In this document: positions 12,060 to 25,110 of the stretch, piece after piece | Position numbering within the stretch: the first letter of the stretch is position 1 | Layout: every line of letters begins with the position of its first letter | Assembly: GCA_016801845.1 (NCBI GenBank) | Contig: CM028919.1 | Coordinates: 6,650,001 to 6,714,000, forward strand | Length of the DNA stretch: 64,000 nucleotides | Direction: 5' to 3' | From: Polydactylus sextarius | Taxonomy: Eukaryota; Chordata; Actinopteri; Polynemidae | Notes under the pieces: model-generated | What the model was told of the DNA's origin: nothing | What the model saw: only the letters and a program-made list of their open reading frames with translations | The model's database searches: none | Translations under genes and position numbers: made by a program

Positions 12060-12300
12060 GCACTCACCACGAACAGCGATCATAACCGCGACTATCGCGG
12101 CAAAAGTAGCTGCTTTGCTCACTGACTTGAAAATGAACATTGTGCTCTCTTGTGTCGTTCCCACGACGCATTCTAACGACGCGTTGAAAGCGCGTTTTCC
12201 GTCCTGTCCGCGCCATTTTCAAAAATTTGAATCGGTGTCGTGACCACGCCCCCTTTTGATGCGTAACCAACATGACCCAGATTGCCTACGCGCTATTAAC
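12060..12300 (-). promoter_or_regulatory. CpG-dense module with minus-strand exon-like segment
   Basis: I count 22 CpG dinucleotides in 12061-12300, against very few on either side. On the minus strand the order is a GGGGGCGTGG GC-box-like word, ATG codons (12273; ATGGCGCGGACAGG near 12216) and a strong donor CGTG|GTGAGTG (GT at 12067-12066). A perfect palindrome CCGCGA-CTA-TCGCGG lies at 12086-12100. This could be the first exon and CpG promoter of an unknown gene or ncRNA, or the 5' end of a transposon. The predicted peptide is not one I recognise. Confidence 0.35.
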
Positions 12301-14400
12301 TGACCATTTTCATCGCATTATAGTCAGGAATATATTGCATTACACTTTGTCATACTCCTCAGTGTGAATGCACTTGCACACTCAAAATAGCAACTATACA
12401 AATGGGATCACTCCAACTGAGACAGCAGCAACCTTCAATTTCCCAGTTACAGGGTCACAGCAAGGGTGCCATGACTAACATTTAATTAGGGAATTAATTA
12501 AATAATCTGCAGGGTTAACCTTGCTTCACTAGGCAGCAGTTTTATAAACTGTTTCAAACATTGGTTATTAAGTGAAAATCATTATAAGCTACACAAAAAA
12601 CTATACAACCTGTTTGCTTAATTGTTTAAGACCATGTAATCATAACCTATTATGTCCATATATGAATGGCACACATACCAAAACTATTAGTATTGTCCTA
12701 AATGGCACTTTAACTAATATTCATTTGTGAGAGAGTGGCCTGTGTCAATCTGTGTCGGTGTCAAAGGGAGAGCTCACATAGACAACAGCCTTCTCAACCC
12801 CTGGACCCCTTGTTTGATCCAGCTCTTCTTCTAGCAACAAACAGGGCTTGGGAGAGGGAGGGGGGTCATCTATTCTGATGTGTTTCCTCTCACCATCCTC
12901 TGCCCCCTCTCTATCTACATTCAGGAAAAAACAATGGCCTCTACTTCATCTGTCTCCCAGGTGTCAGGGTGAACATGATCCCAGGATAATTTACCTCGCT
13001 CCTCATTTCTTGTTCATCAAATGAAGGCCAGTGTATGCCTGTCCTTAGTCTAATTTACATTTTCTCATTAACTCTGCACTTTTATTATTCAAATTTGTAT
13101 GTTGTCTAGAAAAAAAAGAAGAAGAAAAAAACGGATGGGCGGATGGATGTGTGACGTTGTCTTGCTTGCTCTCCATGTGCATCACCCTGAGCAACAAAGA
13201 GGCTATGGGAGGTGTTTGAGCCTGTTTACATCTCATAAGCCACCTGAGGATGGAGGTAGCCATTGTTTACCCTCTGCTGCTACTATAGCACACTCTTTGT
13301 GTGACTGCATTGCCTTTAAACCTTCGGGATATATTACATTTACAGTGCTTCACTTAACAAATAAAGAGGATGACTATGGCCTTCCTTTCAATAGCAATAA
13401 CACAAAACACCTGTTTAACCCCTTTCTAGAAAAGTGCTGGTGACTGAGTAGCATTCCCAATGTATAGAAACTGTCATGGACATTGTATCTGGTAAATTCA
13501 ATTCCTATCTCTCAATGAAAGAGCCAAACAGATATCACACATTCTTTGGTCCATTACCACCATATAGACTCTAGTCCTTGACCATGATTTTAAAAGGGTC
13601 ACCACTTGACCATGATTTTTCACCACATTCAGTAACAGTGAATGCACGCTGGTCCTTTCCTTAAAATGTCATGTACATGTTGTATGTTTTTTACCACTGC
13701 ATTTCAAGAATGCCGCAACAATAAGAAAAATGTGTTAAGCTGCAACCAAATCATTTACTTTTGTACACTGAGCCTTACTCATACACAACCCTGCAGGTAA
13801 TTTAGCTTTCGTTTAGCTGTCAGTGTTATGGCTTTATATTTCAGCGGTGTTGACCAAAGTAGGAGCATGAATGATGCTTTGAATCCCCTCAGAGAACAAG
13901 CTGGTAATAAATGCACTGGGGGAGGAGGGGTGGGTGGTATCATATACATACACACACTAAATCAAGCAAGTTGTGGACAGCGAAATGCACTGAGACTCAG
14001 CAGTGATGGAGAGAGAAATTGAGAACTTCATAGGTTCAATCTAAAGAGATGAGGAGCGATTAGATTGGGTGAGGGTGGGTGCTTTGAAGACATGGGGGCA
14101 ATATTCTCAGACGTCTTTCTACAATAAATATATTTTTAATTTGTGCTCTTTTATTAACCAGCAAAATCACTTCAAAATGAATAGCACATTATTAAGTCTT
14201 CTAGTGGCTCTTACTGTTCTTTATCATGAGTTTGTATCACTGTGCAATTCATCTCCAGCCATTCTTCACACTAAATATGTTTTATATGAGCCTTCATTTA
14301 TCATGGCCTGTCAGCTCTTAACTGTATCATTATTCAGTCTAGAGTTATAAATTGGAATCATTAAACGTTTTTTCACATAATCTGATGCAATAACTGCTCC
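12301..14400. other. Intergenic, no gene recognised
   Basis: Unique sequence. A 15-base direct repeat CTTGACCATGATTTT occurs twice at about 13577 and 13605. The open frame 13099-13443 (plus) starts in an A-rich, low-complexity run and is not convincing. Confidence 0.45.
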
Positions 14401-14404
14401 CCCT

Positions 14405-14740
14405 TTATTGGCTTGTGAAAAGAAAATAGTAAATACAATTGTCTGTCAAGATCTTTGGAGATAGCCGTCTCTCTCAGGCTGAAATGAAATTAGGCCAGCC
14501 GAGGAGACAGGATCAATGTCAGCAGATTTGTTCGACTTTCATCGTGGAGGGGACGGGGCTGAGCCGATGAAGGATGGAGAGAAAAGGAAGCTGACACTGC
14601 TGAACCCGATGAGGAATGTGGGCTTAGCTGTCAATATTTTTTTTTCATACTGTGTCACATCAATCAGAGGTGTCTTTTCAACTTCTCAGTGCAGTTCTGG
14701 AGACATTCATAATAGAGATATTACATTCCCTGAACTCAGC
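14405..14740. promoter_or_regulatory. Enhancer-like block
   Basis: Complex unique sequence with words such as AATGAAATTAGGCC and GCTGTCAATATTTTT, standing between AT-rich stretches. No gene family is recognised in the 75-codon frame at 14516-14743. Confidence 0.25.
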
Positions 14741-17700
14741 TAGATGTGTGGTCTCTGTAGCTTTTTTTTCTGCCTTCAGCATCTGAGACGATTTCATGAA
14801 AGGAGGTGTAGTGATTAACGATTCAATGTGGGGTCAAATTTTCATCACTTAAATCATATTCTAATCAGAGGAGGACCTTGGCAGCATGAGCCATCTCTGG
14901 GACTGCTATAAACCAAATTGCATTAAACAAAAGTAAACCCAAATGTACCACCCTTTATTTTATCACTTAGCAGTACACTCCAAATACACAGCGGTCACAG
15001 GAAAAACACATTTCAAATGAAAACAGAAGTAATTCATACAATAACAACATAATTTAAGTGGTAGACTGTCACCAATGCCTGATGTTTTCAGTCATTGTTT
15101 TCTTCTTCTCATCCCATAAATAGATGGTAATAAAAGATGTGAAATCCCACTCAGAGAATTGTGGGTAAAGACTGCCACCCACTGGCAACATCACACTCCA
15201 TCTTCACTCCATTTTCACCTCCTTATGTTGTGTTTCATCAATGCTTTCAGGTTCACACACACATATACGTTTTTAATTCAAATTTGGGAATAATTATGCA
15301 AGTCATCCAGTTGTCATTAAATTTTATTAGTATTTGTTTGTTTTTTGTTTAGAAATGAAGTAAATGATAAAAAAAAAAATAATTAAGGCTAAAAGGAAAC
15401 AACACATTATACCATGGTATATTTTTACAGAGCAAACGCACACCATCTTCCATTAGCCTATGCTGCCATCTAGTGGATGATACGCTGATACTTCCCTGCT
15501 CTGAATTTGACCAGCAAGATATTTTTTCATTGATACAAATAAGAATATAAGAAATCAAACATGAGCTTACATGAGTGTTTGCTGTAACCTTCACAAACTT
15601 TAGCAAGTCTGTTAACATCATCTTGAATCAATTTACCTCATTTATCAGTGTTAGTATGTCAACCTGCTTGTGCACTTTTGGATCATGCATGTGTCAAGTG
15701 TTCACCGTTTCTTCCTTTTAAGTCAAAGTTTACCGGTTATTTGCTAAACAAGGGGAAAATTCAGCATTAAAATGTAACAAGTTCTTGCAGGTAAGAGGTC
15801 AAGAGAACAACTTCCATTTTAGGCCAGATGGTGGTGTGTTTGTACCAGGTAGCGCAGAAACACAAACATAAGAGTGTGAGGTATAGTACTACTGAAATGA
15901 ACAGTGGGAAAACTCTGTAGACCGATGGAGCTGGTATAAATCATTTATGAAATAATACAAAGGAGTCTGGTTTTATTGTGCTACAGCAGAGAAAAGAAAT
16001 ATCTCAGAATCCTGTTTCATATGTGACCACGTAAAGGTCATCTCTCTCTCTCATCACGTATCTCAACATGGAAGCTGCAGAATTTCGAGGTAAAATATAA
16101 TATTTTGTTTTGTTTCATTTCAACAGAAGTTCAAAGTTAATCTGAAAAATTCCATTGTTTGCAAAATGTTCAGAACTCAAGTCCAGGACTATTTATTTAC
16201 CCCTAGTGACCCGTATTTCCACCTGCATGTTGAAGGTGTTTATATATAAACTCCCTGAAAAGAGAGGCAGTTCATTCCAAGGTCTCTGTTCTGTCAATCT
16301 GGCAATAAAGCTCGGTCATGCTCTCTTTCCCCCCTCTTTGCCCCCCATCTCTTTCTCTCATGTCTCTCTGTGTCGTTTACAATACTTCACCGTGTATCTG
16401 TGCGTGCTGTGTGAAGAGCCAGGAACGTTCTGGAAAATGAAAACAAATTGCTCAAGGTGCTCTGCATGGGACGAACGAGCTAATACACATTTTGTTTTCC
16501 ATGACTTTTTCTATAGGAACGTAACAATCCTGTAAACTCTGACACCTCAGAACTTGTAGAAAGAAAGAAAAAACACAACATATGTGCATACTTTTAACAG
16601 TATAACGTCTTTAAAATCGACACAGCAAACTTAAAGTGTCTCATGACAGTCCAGTGCTGTCACATTACTGGAAATTGACCAATTTTCCATTTTCTGCAAA
16701 TTCAAGAGGCTAGTGAGAAACTCTAAACATGAAGAACGTACAAGGGAAATGATCTAATCTGTGAGTTTGATTGGTAAAATTTGAGTTTGTACATCATGTT
16801 TTGGAAAAAGCATTTCTGAGAGGCAGCTGCACTGAAGTTTGAAGTTGAGTTTAATACAAATGGGTGGAGTTAAAGAGACATTTATGGAACACAAGGTATC
16901 CAAGAGGGAAACTTTAAAGGCGAAGTGGGAGCTAACAAAAGATGTGTAGCACTGACTTTTTCTTTCTGACATTCTCAGTTTTGCTACATAACTTGTCTAA
17001 CTAGTTAGAGTCTATAAATACTACAGAATTAACTTAGTTATCAGGAAGAGCATAATCAAGATATCAGTTTTGTCATCAGCTCCCTCCTTTTAAGTTGTCT
17101 TTCTCAGTCCCACTCAGTCTAACATTTCTGTCACTCTTGGCTTCATCTGTTGAAGTTGAAATGATTTGTTTAACGCAACTCTGCCTCTGACACTTCAGAT
17201 TGTATTTTGTAACTTTCTCAAGAGAAAAACACGTAACTGCACCTTAGTCTCGACAAGGCTTGACAGTGACGACATGGCCGACTGACTACGTGTTCTCGGT
17301 CACCCCCACGCCTCGTTAGACAGGCTGATTCTGCAAACGTGTCATCACTTTGCACCATCTTGTCGATGTTATCACAACTATCTGCATTCTCCCTGAGAAC
17401 TTGATATGACCCAAGTGCTATGAAGGGAAGAAAAAAGTCTGAACTGAAGAAAAATGTCTGTATATAGGAGAATTAAGGGCACAGTTCAGAGGACCAGGTT
17501 TCACTGCTGGTCCTCGCTTTACAGTGCAACGCCTCCCAGTAAATATTACAGGCCACTGTGTTTAAAGGTGCCCCACCTCTGTAAACCTTGGTATATTGTA
17601 CATAATCTATGCCAGTAGTTCCACATTTTTAAACAAAAACTGCAATGATAACTTTAATAATAGTAGTAATAGTAATAGTAATCATGTCAAATGTAACCAT

Positions 17701-18430
17701 GTTCAAAAAAACTGCAGGTTTTCTTTCTACAATGTGTACACTGAGAAAAGAAAACAATTAAAAGTAGCCCATCAAACCTGTCCTCCAGGACTTGCTTGCA
17801 CTTGTCTCGGCTCAAGTTCAGAAAAAGAGAAAGAGGGCCGAGTGGTTGAAAATGAATCATCTGAAGACAAGGAGACAGTGACAAATCCATTTTTAGCTTT
17901 AACTCAAACATTTTAGCTCCAGAATGCTTATAACGACTCGCTTGGTTTAGTCAAACGGCCTCTGAAGAGGGAGTATCACTTTCAGACAGTTCCCTCTTTG
18001 TTGGCAGGTCACAGCACTGCTGAAGAAATACCACTGACACCGACGTAACTCCCCCAGCATTAACACTACATACAGTGGTGCAAAGTTATGATACATAAGC
18101 TTGAAGGTGGATTTTGCTTCAAAATCAGGATCAGATGGTACTAACACTACAACTGAATATAAATCATAGTAGCATATTCAGCAGGAAGAGACACCTGAAA
18201 ATGACTTGATTGCTTAATAAGCAGTTTGTGGAGCTCTTGTTATTTTTTCCTGTCAGCACTGATTACAATGTGTTCCTCTTTTGTTATTTTACACATTAGA
18301 ATTGCTAGAAAAGAGTAGCTAAATGTGAATTAAAGCAAAAAAAAAAGTTTTGATCAACAACTAGATAATGTGAATCATTTGCTCTAAATTTTGCAATCAA
18401 CAAATGACTCATCTGAGTTCCTAAGTAAGA
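14741..18430. other. Intergenic, no gene recognised
   Basis: Unique moderate-AT sequence. The open frame 16155-16535 (126 codons, plus) has no recognisable domain and an unremarkable composition. A (TAG/TAA)n run lies near 17653-17684. Confidence 0.45.
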
Positions 18431-18450
18431 TTTTGAATCAACTCTGTTCT

Positions 18451-18485
18451 CCACCACCACCACCACCACCATCACCACCACCATC
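18451..18485. repeat. (CAC)n trinucleotide repeat
   Basis: CCA/CAC units run from 18451 to about 18485 with one T interruption. Confidence 0.9.
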
Positions 18486-18719
18486 TAAACTTTAAATGAA
18501 GAAATAACTTTTCAGAGAATATTTCACCCCTCCAGTGGAGTTTCACACACATGAAGCCAAACTGCCCTGATGGCGTTGTTCCTTGAATTTGTCAGTCATG
18601 GGAAGCAGATCACTTGCCCACTCCTAGACACACATAACAACATGGGCCCCTGATATTTAAACTGCTTGTACTGTGACTCATTTGTAGTTCCTGTGTACTT
18701 GAAAAGGCATCTGAAAGGG

Positions 18720-19250
18720 ACAGTGGCAGCACTAGAAAGTTGTGGACTCTGGTCATCACCGACCTGATTCTTACTTGTTTAAAAAAGTTTTCAAACAAAT
18801 CATGTGTGTCTTTCTGTTGCCTTCGCTCCACCATTGTCCAAAAACTATTAAAAACACATCTGTTGCACTGGCTGACATGTTTCTTCTCTGTAGTTTATTT
18901 TCACTTGATTCCACAAACAGTGTCTTGCTGCCATAAACACCAGAGCACAAACTATGTATTAATCCACTGCTGAAACTAGTCCAACAGACGGACCAGTTAC
19001 TTTTGTTTGTATAATCTTGCAAATGCTTAAAACAAAGCCTAGTTGTGATTTTAAAAAAAGCCACTAGGTGTTGTTCATATTCATGAACTTGGGGCTGTGT
19101 GGCACAGATAGCGACACAAAGTTGTAAAATTTTGAAAGACAGGCGAACACCTTGTTGGCTTTGGTTCTGAATGTCAAATAGAGAGCACCGATTCATCATT
19201 TCAACAGATTATCACGGTATCTATAGTGACTAATTTGTTGATCCATATAT
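18720..19250. mobile_element. Possible teleost dispersed repeat
   Basis: Words such as CCATTGTCCAAAAACTATTA, then a stretch around CAGCACAGTG-type and TTGTTCATATTCATGAACTT, recall a repeat seen between genes in many fish. It produces a 142-codon minus-strand frame (18771-19199) that matches no protein family I know. The family assignment is uncertain. Confidence 0.25.
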
Positions 19251-20800
19251 CCATCAGGAATGCAAAGATTTTGTTAAGTTATGATGTCACTAATCTGGCA
19301 AAAAATATATCATACACTCAACAGATTTATTTAATCTTCAGATAAGAGGGGAGACAGAATGCATGTTTTGTCATCATATAGCAATCATCATGATTACAAT
19401 GACAAAGAGCAGAAATGTCTGAGTTTTCAGTCCACAACTGGCTCTAAACTCCTATCCTTGGGTAAGTATCCTGCACACTATGTCATAGGGAAATCCTTGC
19501 CATGTCTTTGAGTGAGGGAGGCTCTCAGCCAATATCACTGCTCACTGCCAAGGAAAGACTTTTCTCTCTGATCTGGGAGGTGTGCCGCACTTTTTCTATT
19601 TGATGCCGTAATTGTTTCTCTCTCTCAGGCAGGAGGCCTGGGACATGTTTTTCTGTAGGCGGAAACACTTCAGTGTGGAGTTCCATCTCTGTAGATGTTT
19701 TGGAGATGTGGCAGCATATGGGCTCACTTTAAAAAAAAAACCTCCACAAAAGCTTCTCCTTTGAGATAATTGTACCTTGAATTATACTGTGGAAGCTTTG
19801 ATTTATCAACACAGTTGCTGACAACAAGTTTCCACCCCTTCAGACTTTCCATTGACAAATCTGCTGCGATAACTAAAACCTGTTAAAATAACACTCAACA
19901 GCATTAAATGACACTTAATTTATCATCTTGGACAAATTGTGTTCAGTGTAATGAGTTAATGAGAGGATAGTCGTAACAAGCTGGTGGCAGAATAATTTCC
20001 TCATGTTGCAAATTTCATCTAAGGCTAGGAACATCCTCTAATTACACCGGATGAAGTTAAGCTCTCCTTGACATCTTCTAACACTGTGAGTTTTCTAGGA
20101 AGCTCACTGAGACCTTTGACCAAACCCATAATTAGCTCTAATATGGGTGTACACAATTCAAATATGGTTACATCAACAGTGACATTGAGCAATCGTGGTT
20201 TGTCGTTTTACGTTTTCCAAAGCTGTTCCAACAAATAACATCATCACATGTGGGCTACACATAATTACAGCTAATGTCAACATTATTTGGCATGAATCAT
20301 GAGCTCATATGTAACAGTAACCACAAACTGTTTACATTTTCCGTTGTGTCTCTGGCCACTGCAGAGTAGAGTGTCCTGGGATGATATTTCATTAACTGTA
20401 TTTTGAAGCAACATTGCATCAGATAAGCACAGATAACAGATAATTATATACACAACACAATATTTTTTATAAATAAAGATCCATTACAAGAACAACTAAT
20501 GTAGATGATAAAAACAACAATCAAAAGTATTCTCTGTTAAAACTAGTGCTCAGACCAAACAGTGGATTTTATCTATTAATAGAAAATTAAACACTTGTTT
20601 GTTTGAATTTCTCAAATTTGGGGATATGTTGTCACTGGTGTCACTGTATTTTCAGTATCATTAGGTTTTTGTTGGACAATTTTGTTTGTTTAATTTTTTA
20701 GACAGTCCAAAATAAACATTCAACAGATTACTTGAAATTATGATGAGATTTATGCAATTCATCCAATATTTATTCCAATTATTCTTTGAGTGTCTTTGGA
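19251..20800. other. Intergenic, no gene recognised
   Basis: Unique AT-rich sequence with an A10 run near 19731. There is no convincing frame or repeat. Confidence 0.5.
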
Positions 20801-20805
20801 GGCCT

Positions 20806-21050
20806 AGAGCCAATTCTAGTTGACTGCGGGGCAGTGAATTCACATTCACATTTGAATTCAAACCTACAGACAATGTGGAGTCTCCAGTCAATCTAATCTC
20901 CTTGTCTTTGGACTGTGGGAGGAAGCTGGAGTACATGTTGAAAACACCATGAGGAGAAGATTAAACCTTCATACAAAAAAGGCCCCAACTCATGTTCAAA
21001 CCCAGAACTGTCTTGCTGTGACCTAATAGTACTTAACACTGCACTACCTT
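20806..21050 (+). mobile_element. Degenerate LINE/SINE-like 3' tail common in teleosts
   Basis: The succession CAATGTGGAGTCTCCAGTCA, then GTCTTTGGACTGTGGGAGGA, then CATGAGGAGAAGATTAAACC, then AAACCCAGAACTGTCTTGCT, then a GCACTACC end is the familiar order of a widespread fish retroposon tail, probably L2/Maui-like. The copy is old and truncated, with no open frame. Confidence 0.6.
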
Positions 21051-21217
21051 CAGGGTAAATATAAATGGTTTATTGATAATAAAAAATTAAACATGTAGCT
21101 GCAGGGGAGTGAAAAGAAAACACCAAATTATAAGACACGTATACAAATAAACTCTAAGACTTGATAAAAGAGTTGATTATAGAATATAGATCTGTTTTCC
21201 ATAGTGCTTTATATAGT

Positions 21218-21243
21218 ATATATATATATATATATATATATAT
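21218..21243. repeat. (TA)n microsatellite
   Basis: Thirteen TA units. Confidence 0.95.
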
Positions 21244-21759
21244 GACTCATATAGTTTATGTATGGAGGGAAGACTTCATTGATAACGTATGGGCTAAACC
21301 AGACACAGTAAACAATAATAGTGACAAAAGACAGGAAACAAATATTGAAACAATTCATTGTGTTCTTTTATTTTATTTCCAGTACAGTGTCTTTGTTTTT
21401 ATCCCACATACTGTATTCTCATGTGCTTTCAATTTGACCCCACTTCACCTTCCCTGTTCGTTCACTTCTACTGCTTTCATCCGTCTGTTTTACACAAAAC
21501 ATTTTCTGCTGCCTGGTTTCCATTCTACTCAACTGAACAAATTCCTTCTATATTTACATGCATTATAACGCAAGCAGCAACAGTAACAAAGCAAACGACA
21601 GCCAATAAAGTTATTTTACATACAGTAGTTATATATTTTCACACACTTGCTCTGTGTTACAAACCCGGCAACTGAGTGTGTGGGGTTAGGCAGCACATTT
21701 ATTCAGGAATGGCCTTGCTAAGGAAAATGGGGGAGCTATGAGGGGCTTTTTCTTGGCCA

Positions 21760-21990
21760 GCAAGTCCAGGCTTGGTTGCAGGCCTGTCTGTCCCTACTCA
21801 GTGCAAACATGTCAAACATTTCACCACTAGTATGAGCTAAGGTCCCCCATTCCTTCGCTGTAGGTTAAAGAGGTCTCCACCCAACGATACAAGCCTGATC
21901 TGTGCTCATGATTAAGTTATTAATGCTGCATTAATTAGCTTTTAAAAGGCATGAGCTTATTCTTTCTAAAAATGGAGATCTGATGAGAGA
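21760..21990. promoter_or_regulatory. Enhancer-like block with homeodomain sites
   Basis: It contains CATGATTAAGTTATTAATGC, then GCATTAATTAGCTTTT, which clusters several TAAT/ATTA cores inside 40 bases after a GC-richer segment. This is typical of conserved enhancers near developmental genes. Conservation is untested. Confidence 0.35.
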
Positions 21991-22129
21991 CGTGAGGGAT
22001 TCCTGAAATATCTGCACACTGCAAAACACACATGCATACTGTATTTTGAAAGCTGAAAGGCAACGTGTCCAGATGTGACCAAAAAATAATCATGTGGGTT
22101 GAGTTTCTGACATCGGTTGAGGCAGGCTT

Positions 22130-22560
22130 AACTGCTCACTCAACCAGAATATGGAGTCGGTTTTCACGTTTACACTCTTGAATCTGGACTCCTACAGTGC
22201 GGCACTACAATTCACGCAAGAGAGACGTCCACTTGATTAATCCACGGGTGTTGGGACAAACAAGTCTCCATTATGCAGACACTGGACTCGAGTTATGCAG
22301 CTTTCAACAGATCACCACCATGACAGACGACCACAAGCAGGAATAAATATGCATTTCAGGAAGTCAGCACGGCTCTCGTATGAGAAACGTGAAAGCATGG
22401 CTCTGGCTGAAATATACTGTGAACACCCAAGACAAACCCACTTCCCGGCCCAACTGGCATCCACACAAGGGCAGAAATAAGGGAATGTATTTATGAGCAT
22501 CTGGCTGTGGTTCAGTGAGGTCAGTGCACTGATAGACTACAAGGAAAGATCCCTGCACCT
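22130..22560. other. Complex unique sequence, no gene recognised
   Basis: Open frames on both strands (22295-22480 plus, 22312-22500 and 22364-22558 minus) overlap. None resembles a known protein. It could be regulatory. Confidence 0.3.
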
Positions 22561-22610
22561 CAATGTACTCTCACTGTACTTGCTACATTTGTATTGCTAA
22601 TCCATCTGCT

Positions 22611-22675
22611 GCTATTGTAAAGCAATTTGGGCCAACTCCTGTTGCTTTTAAATGTGCTATATAAATAAGAGTGAC
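22611..22675 (+). mobile_element. Teleost repeat terminus fragment
   Basis: TATTGTAAAGCAATTTGGG followed by GTGCTATATAAATAAG matches the pattern TGTAAAGCGACTTTGGGT..GCGCTATATAAAT found at the ends of many fish repeats. It is a short remnant. Confidence 0.45.
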
Positions 22676-24299
22676 CCGACTACATATTCCAGATGAAGAC
22701 GAGCCGGCGTGTCTTGTAGATCATGTGGTTTTTTGCCTCGTTTCTAAATCCATAAACTTGTATTTTAGCTTTGTTAAATACATTATAATTTGTAGCATCA
22801 TAAATATAAAAGTCTTTGTGCAAAAACAGCATCACATTAGTTGGTTTGCATGCGTTCTATCCTGTGAAGTTAAGTCTCACATCTTGTCTGGTTACAGTCC
22901 TCTTCGTCCTGTGCATGCACCCACACATGAGAAACACTGATTCTGATTCTCCTATGTTGTGACATCAATATTCAATCTGTCTTTGGGATTTCTTTGTGAG
23001 GACAGCACGAATATGCTGGTAACATTGACTGATATTGAGCTTGGCTTTTCGAAGAAGACACACGGTTTTCATAAGCCCATTAATCTTAAAAGGAACAACT
23101 GTCAGAAAACATACAAGTACCCCTATCCCTGACATAAGAAAGGCCCGTCCAAGGCCTTGATTTTTGGTTTGGCGGAAAACGATATCACACTGCCTCTGAT
23201 AGAAGGCCTTGAATGTCTCTTTGCAGACTTTTCCATCAGGGACCTTGCATTCTTATGCTTAGAAGACTTATACCACAACTGCAATTCATGACACGCGACT
23301 GGATTAACAGCTCAAACAGGGTCATTTGAGGAATCGCTGCTTATTATTATTATTATTACCACAGGTGTCTTAAAGTGCCACGTAAGTGAAAGAACTAATT
23401 CTAAGGCTAAGTAAGGTTTCCACTGAGAGACGATGCAATAAATGAGATGATTACCACTAAAGCTGGAAGTCAAAAGTTAATCATAAACATTGCAAGAGAA
23501 TTGTGAATTGAAAATACAAGGTTAATGTCAATTTCCACATGTGACCCAGTGTTTTTGACTCCCTGGGCCGATTTCCAAGTAGGGCAGCCATGAATCAGCA
23601 GCAGCCGTGGATAGAGTCTGAAGTGCTCCAAAAGTAATTAAGGTTCCTCCTTTTAATTGACAACAGACCCAGCCCAGCGAAGCCCCACTGCCAAACAACA
23701 ACCAAGCAGGGGAGTATAAAAAGGTGCATTTAACAATGCCTAGAAAGGCTTTGTGCCTGAACACACTGGATAGACTACGAGCACCAGTGTTTAAGATGAA
23801 GTAACAAGACAAATGAGTGGTTATGTGGCCCTGACAGAAAGTAAATGTCGTTAAAAAAGTTTTGTTTCCCCAATATTTTATGAAGTACTTGCGATTCTGT
23901 CTCTACTGCAGGTGTTGTGGTCTATTTTCATCCCTCTAAAATGTTTTAATTGAGCCCATCACATTTAACAACCATCATGACAACATACTAATGACTCCTA
24001 TGGTTTGCTTTGAAAATGATAATGACAAAGTACATAGTACATAGGTTCACGTACAAAAAAAAGAACAAGATTCTTATGCTTTCATAAAATGTATGGGAAT
24101 TAAAATCAAGTACAGGTTTATCTATCACTTACATTACATACCTATGGAAAAATTGACATTGTTGTTATAAAGGGACTTTTTCATGTTTCATTTTTTCACA
24201 CTGTCACGGTCTCGGTCTTACCTCTAGATCTCATGTGACAAATTAAAAGCATGATCAAAACATCAACAAATCAAAAATGATGTTCTCAAGCCTAATTTT
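22676..24299. other. Intergenic, no gene recognised
   Basis: Unique sequence with a (TTA)n run at 23340-23358. 23560-23700 has a denser composition (AAAAGTAATTAAGG, TTTTAATTGACAACAG) that could be regulatory. A TATAAAAAG word lies at 23715-23723. Confidence 0.4.
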
Positions 24300-24304
24300 A
24301 TGAC

Positions 24305-24350
24305 AATATATATATATATTATATATATATATATTATATAGTATAGCATT
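24305..24350. repeat. (TA)n-rich tract
   Basis: Three TA runs are separated by TT interruptions. Confidence 0.9.
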
Positions 24351-24574
24351 ATTATATAGTTTATATAGTTTAGCTGGACATTAAGTCTTTATGATAACTT
24401 GGCACCAATTACTGTGTTTCTACCTAATGATGGAAATGTAGAGTAGAAAAGATATGAGACATGAACAAATTATTACAACCAAATTCTTTCCAAGGAAATG
24501 GAAATAATTCAGCTTACAATCTGTAAATCAGGCAGAATAAACTCTCTCATTGTATTTTACACCCCCGCCACCCT

Positions 24575-24600
24575 CACACACACACACACACACACACACA
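24575..24600. repeat. (CA)13 microsatellite
   Basis: A pure CA run. Confidence 0.95.
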
Positions 24601-24639
24601 GGGAAATGTAGCCATAGGAAATAATATATCATCATTTTT

Positions 24640-25110
24640 CAATTCAGCGTAATATGCGTCACTTTTTGTCCTCGTAATCTTTATCTCGATAGTGATGCTA
24701 AATTAAATCCATGTCCGATAAAGAGACTGGTCACATCTTGAATCTTTATTAGTCTGACAACAGATGTTTAACATGTGTATACTTATCAGTAATACTCGTC
24801 TAAGGTTAGCTTTTCCAGAACAGGTTCACATCTAGCTGAAATTAATGGCACTGCTTACATTTAGATGTCACATACTTTATCTTAATTAAGTGCATCTTGA
24901 TAAGACTCAGTCATAGAGCTTTCATTATTGTGCATTGATTGGCATCGCTCCACAGGAAATAGGCACCAGAAGGCAAAAGTGGACGTCTTATAGTTTTATG
25001 TTTGCGTAAGCATGGCTACAGTATATCTATACTTGATGTTAATGTTGGCAGTTAATCTGCCGTCGAAGTGGATTTGATGAATAATGATGATTGATTTTTT
25101 TAAAATTTGA
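24640..25110. promoter_or_regulatory. Enhancer-like block, 470 bp
   Basis: Long unique segment without simple repeats. It is rich in ATTA, GATAAG and TTAATTAA cores (for example TATCTTAATTAAGTGCATC and ATTGTGCATTGATTGG). Among the better candidates in the window for a conserved element. No coding potential was recognised. Confidence 0.35.

Noticed and set aside
16069..16100. Short ATG segment followed by CGAG|GTAAAA, possibly a small exon
   Set aside because: Only seven codons and a weak donor, with no matching downstream exon.
16155..16535. 126-codon plus-strand frame
   Set aside because: No known family and no supporting signals; probably chance.
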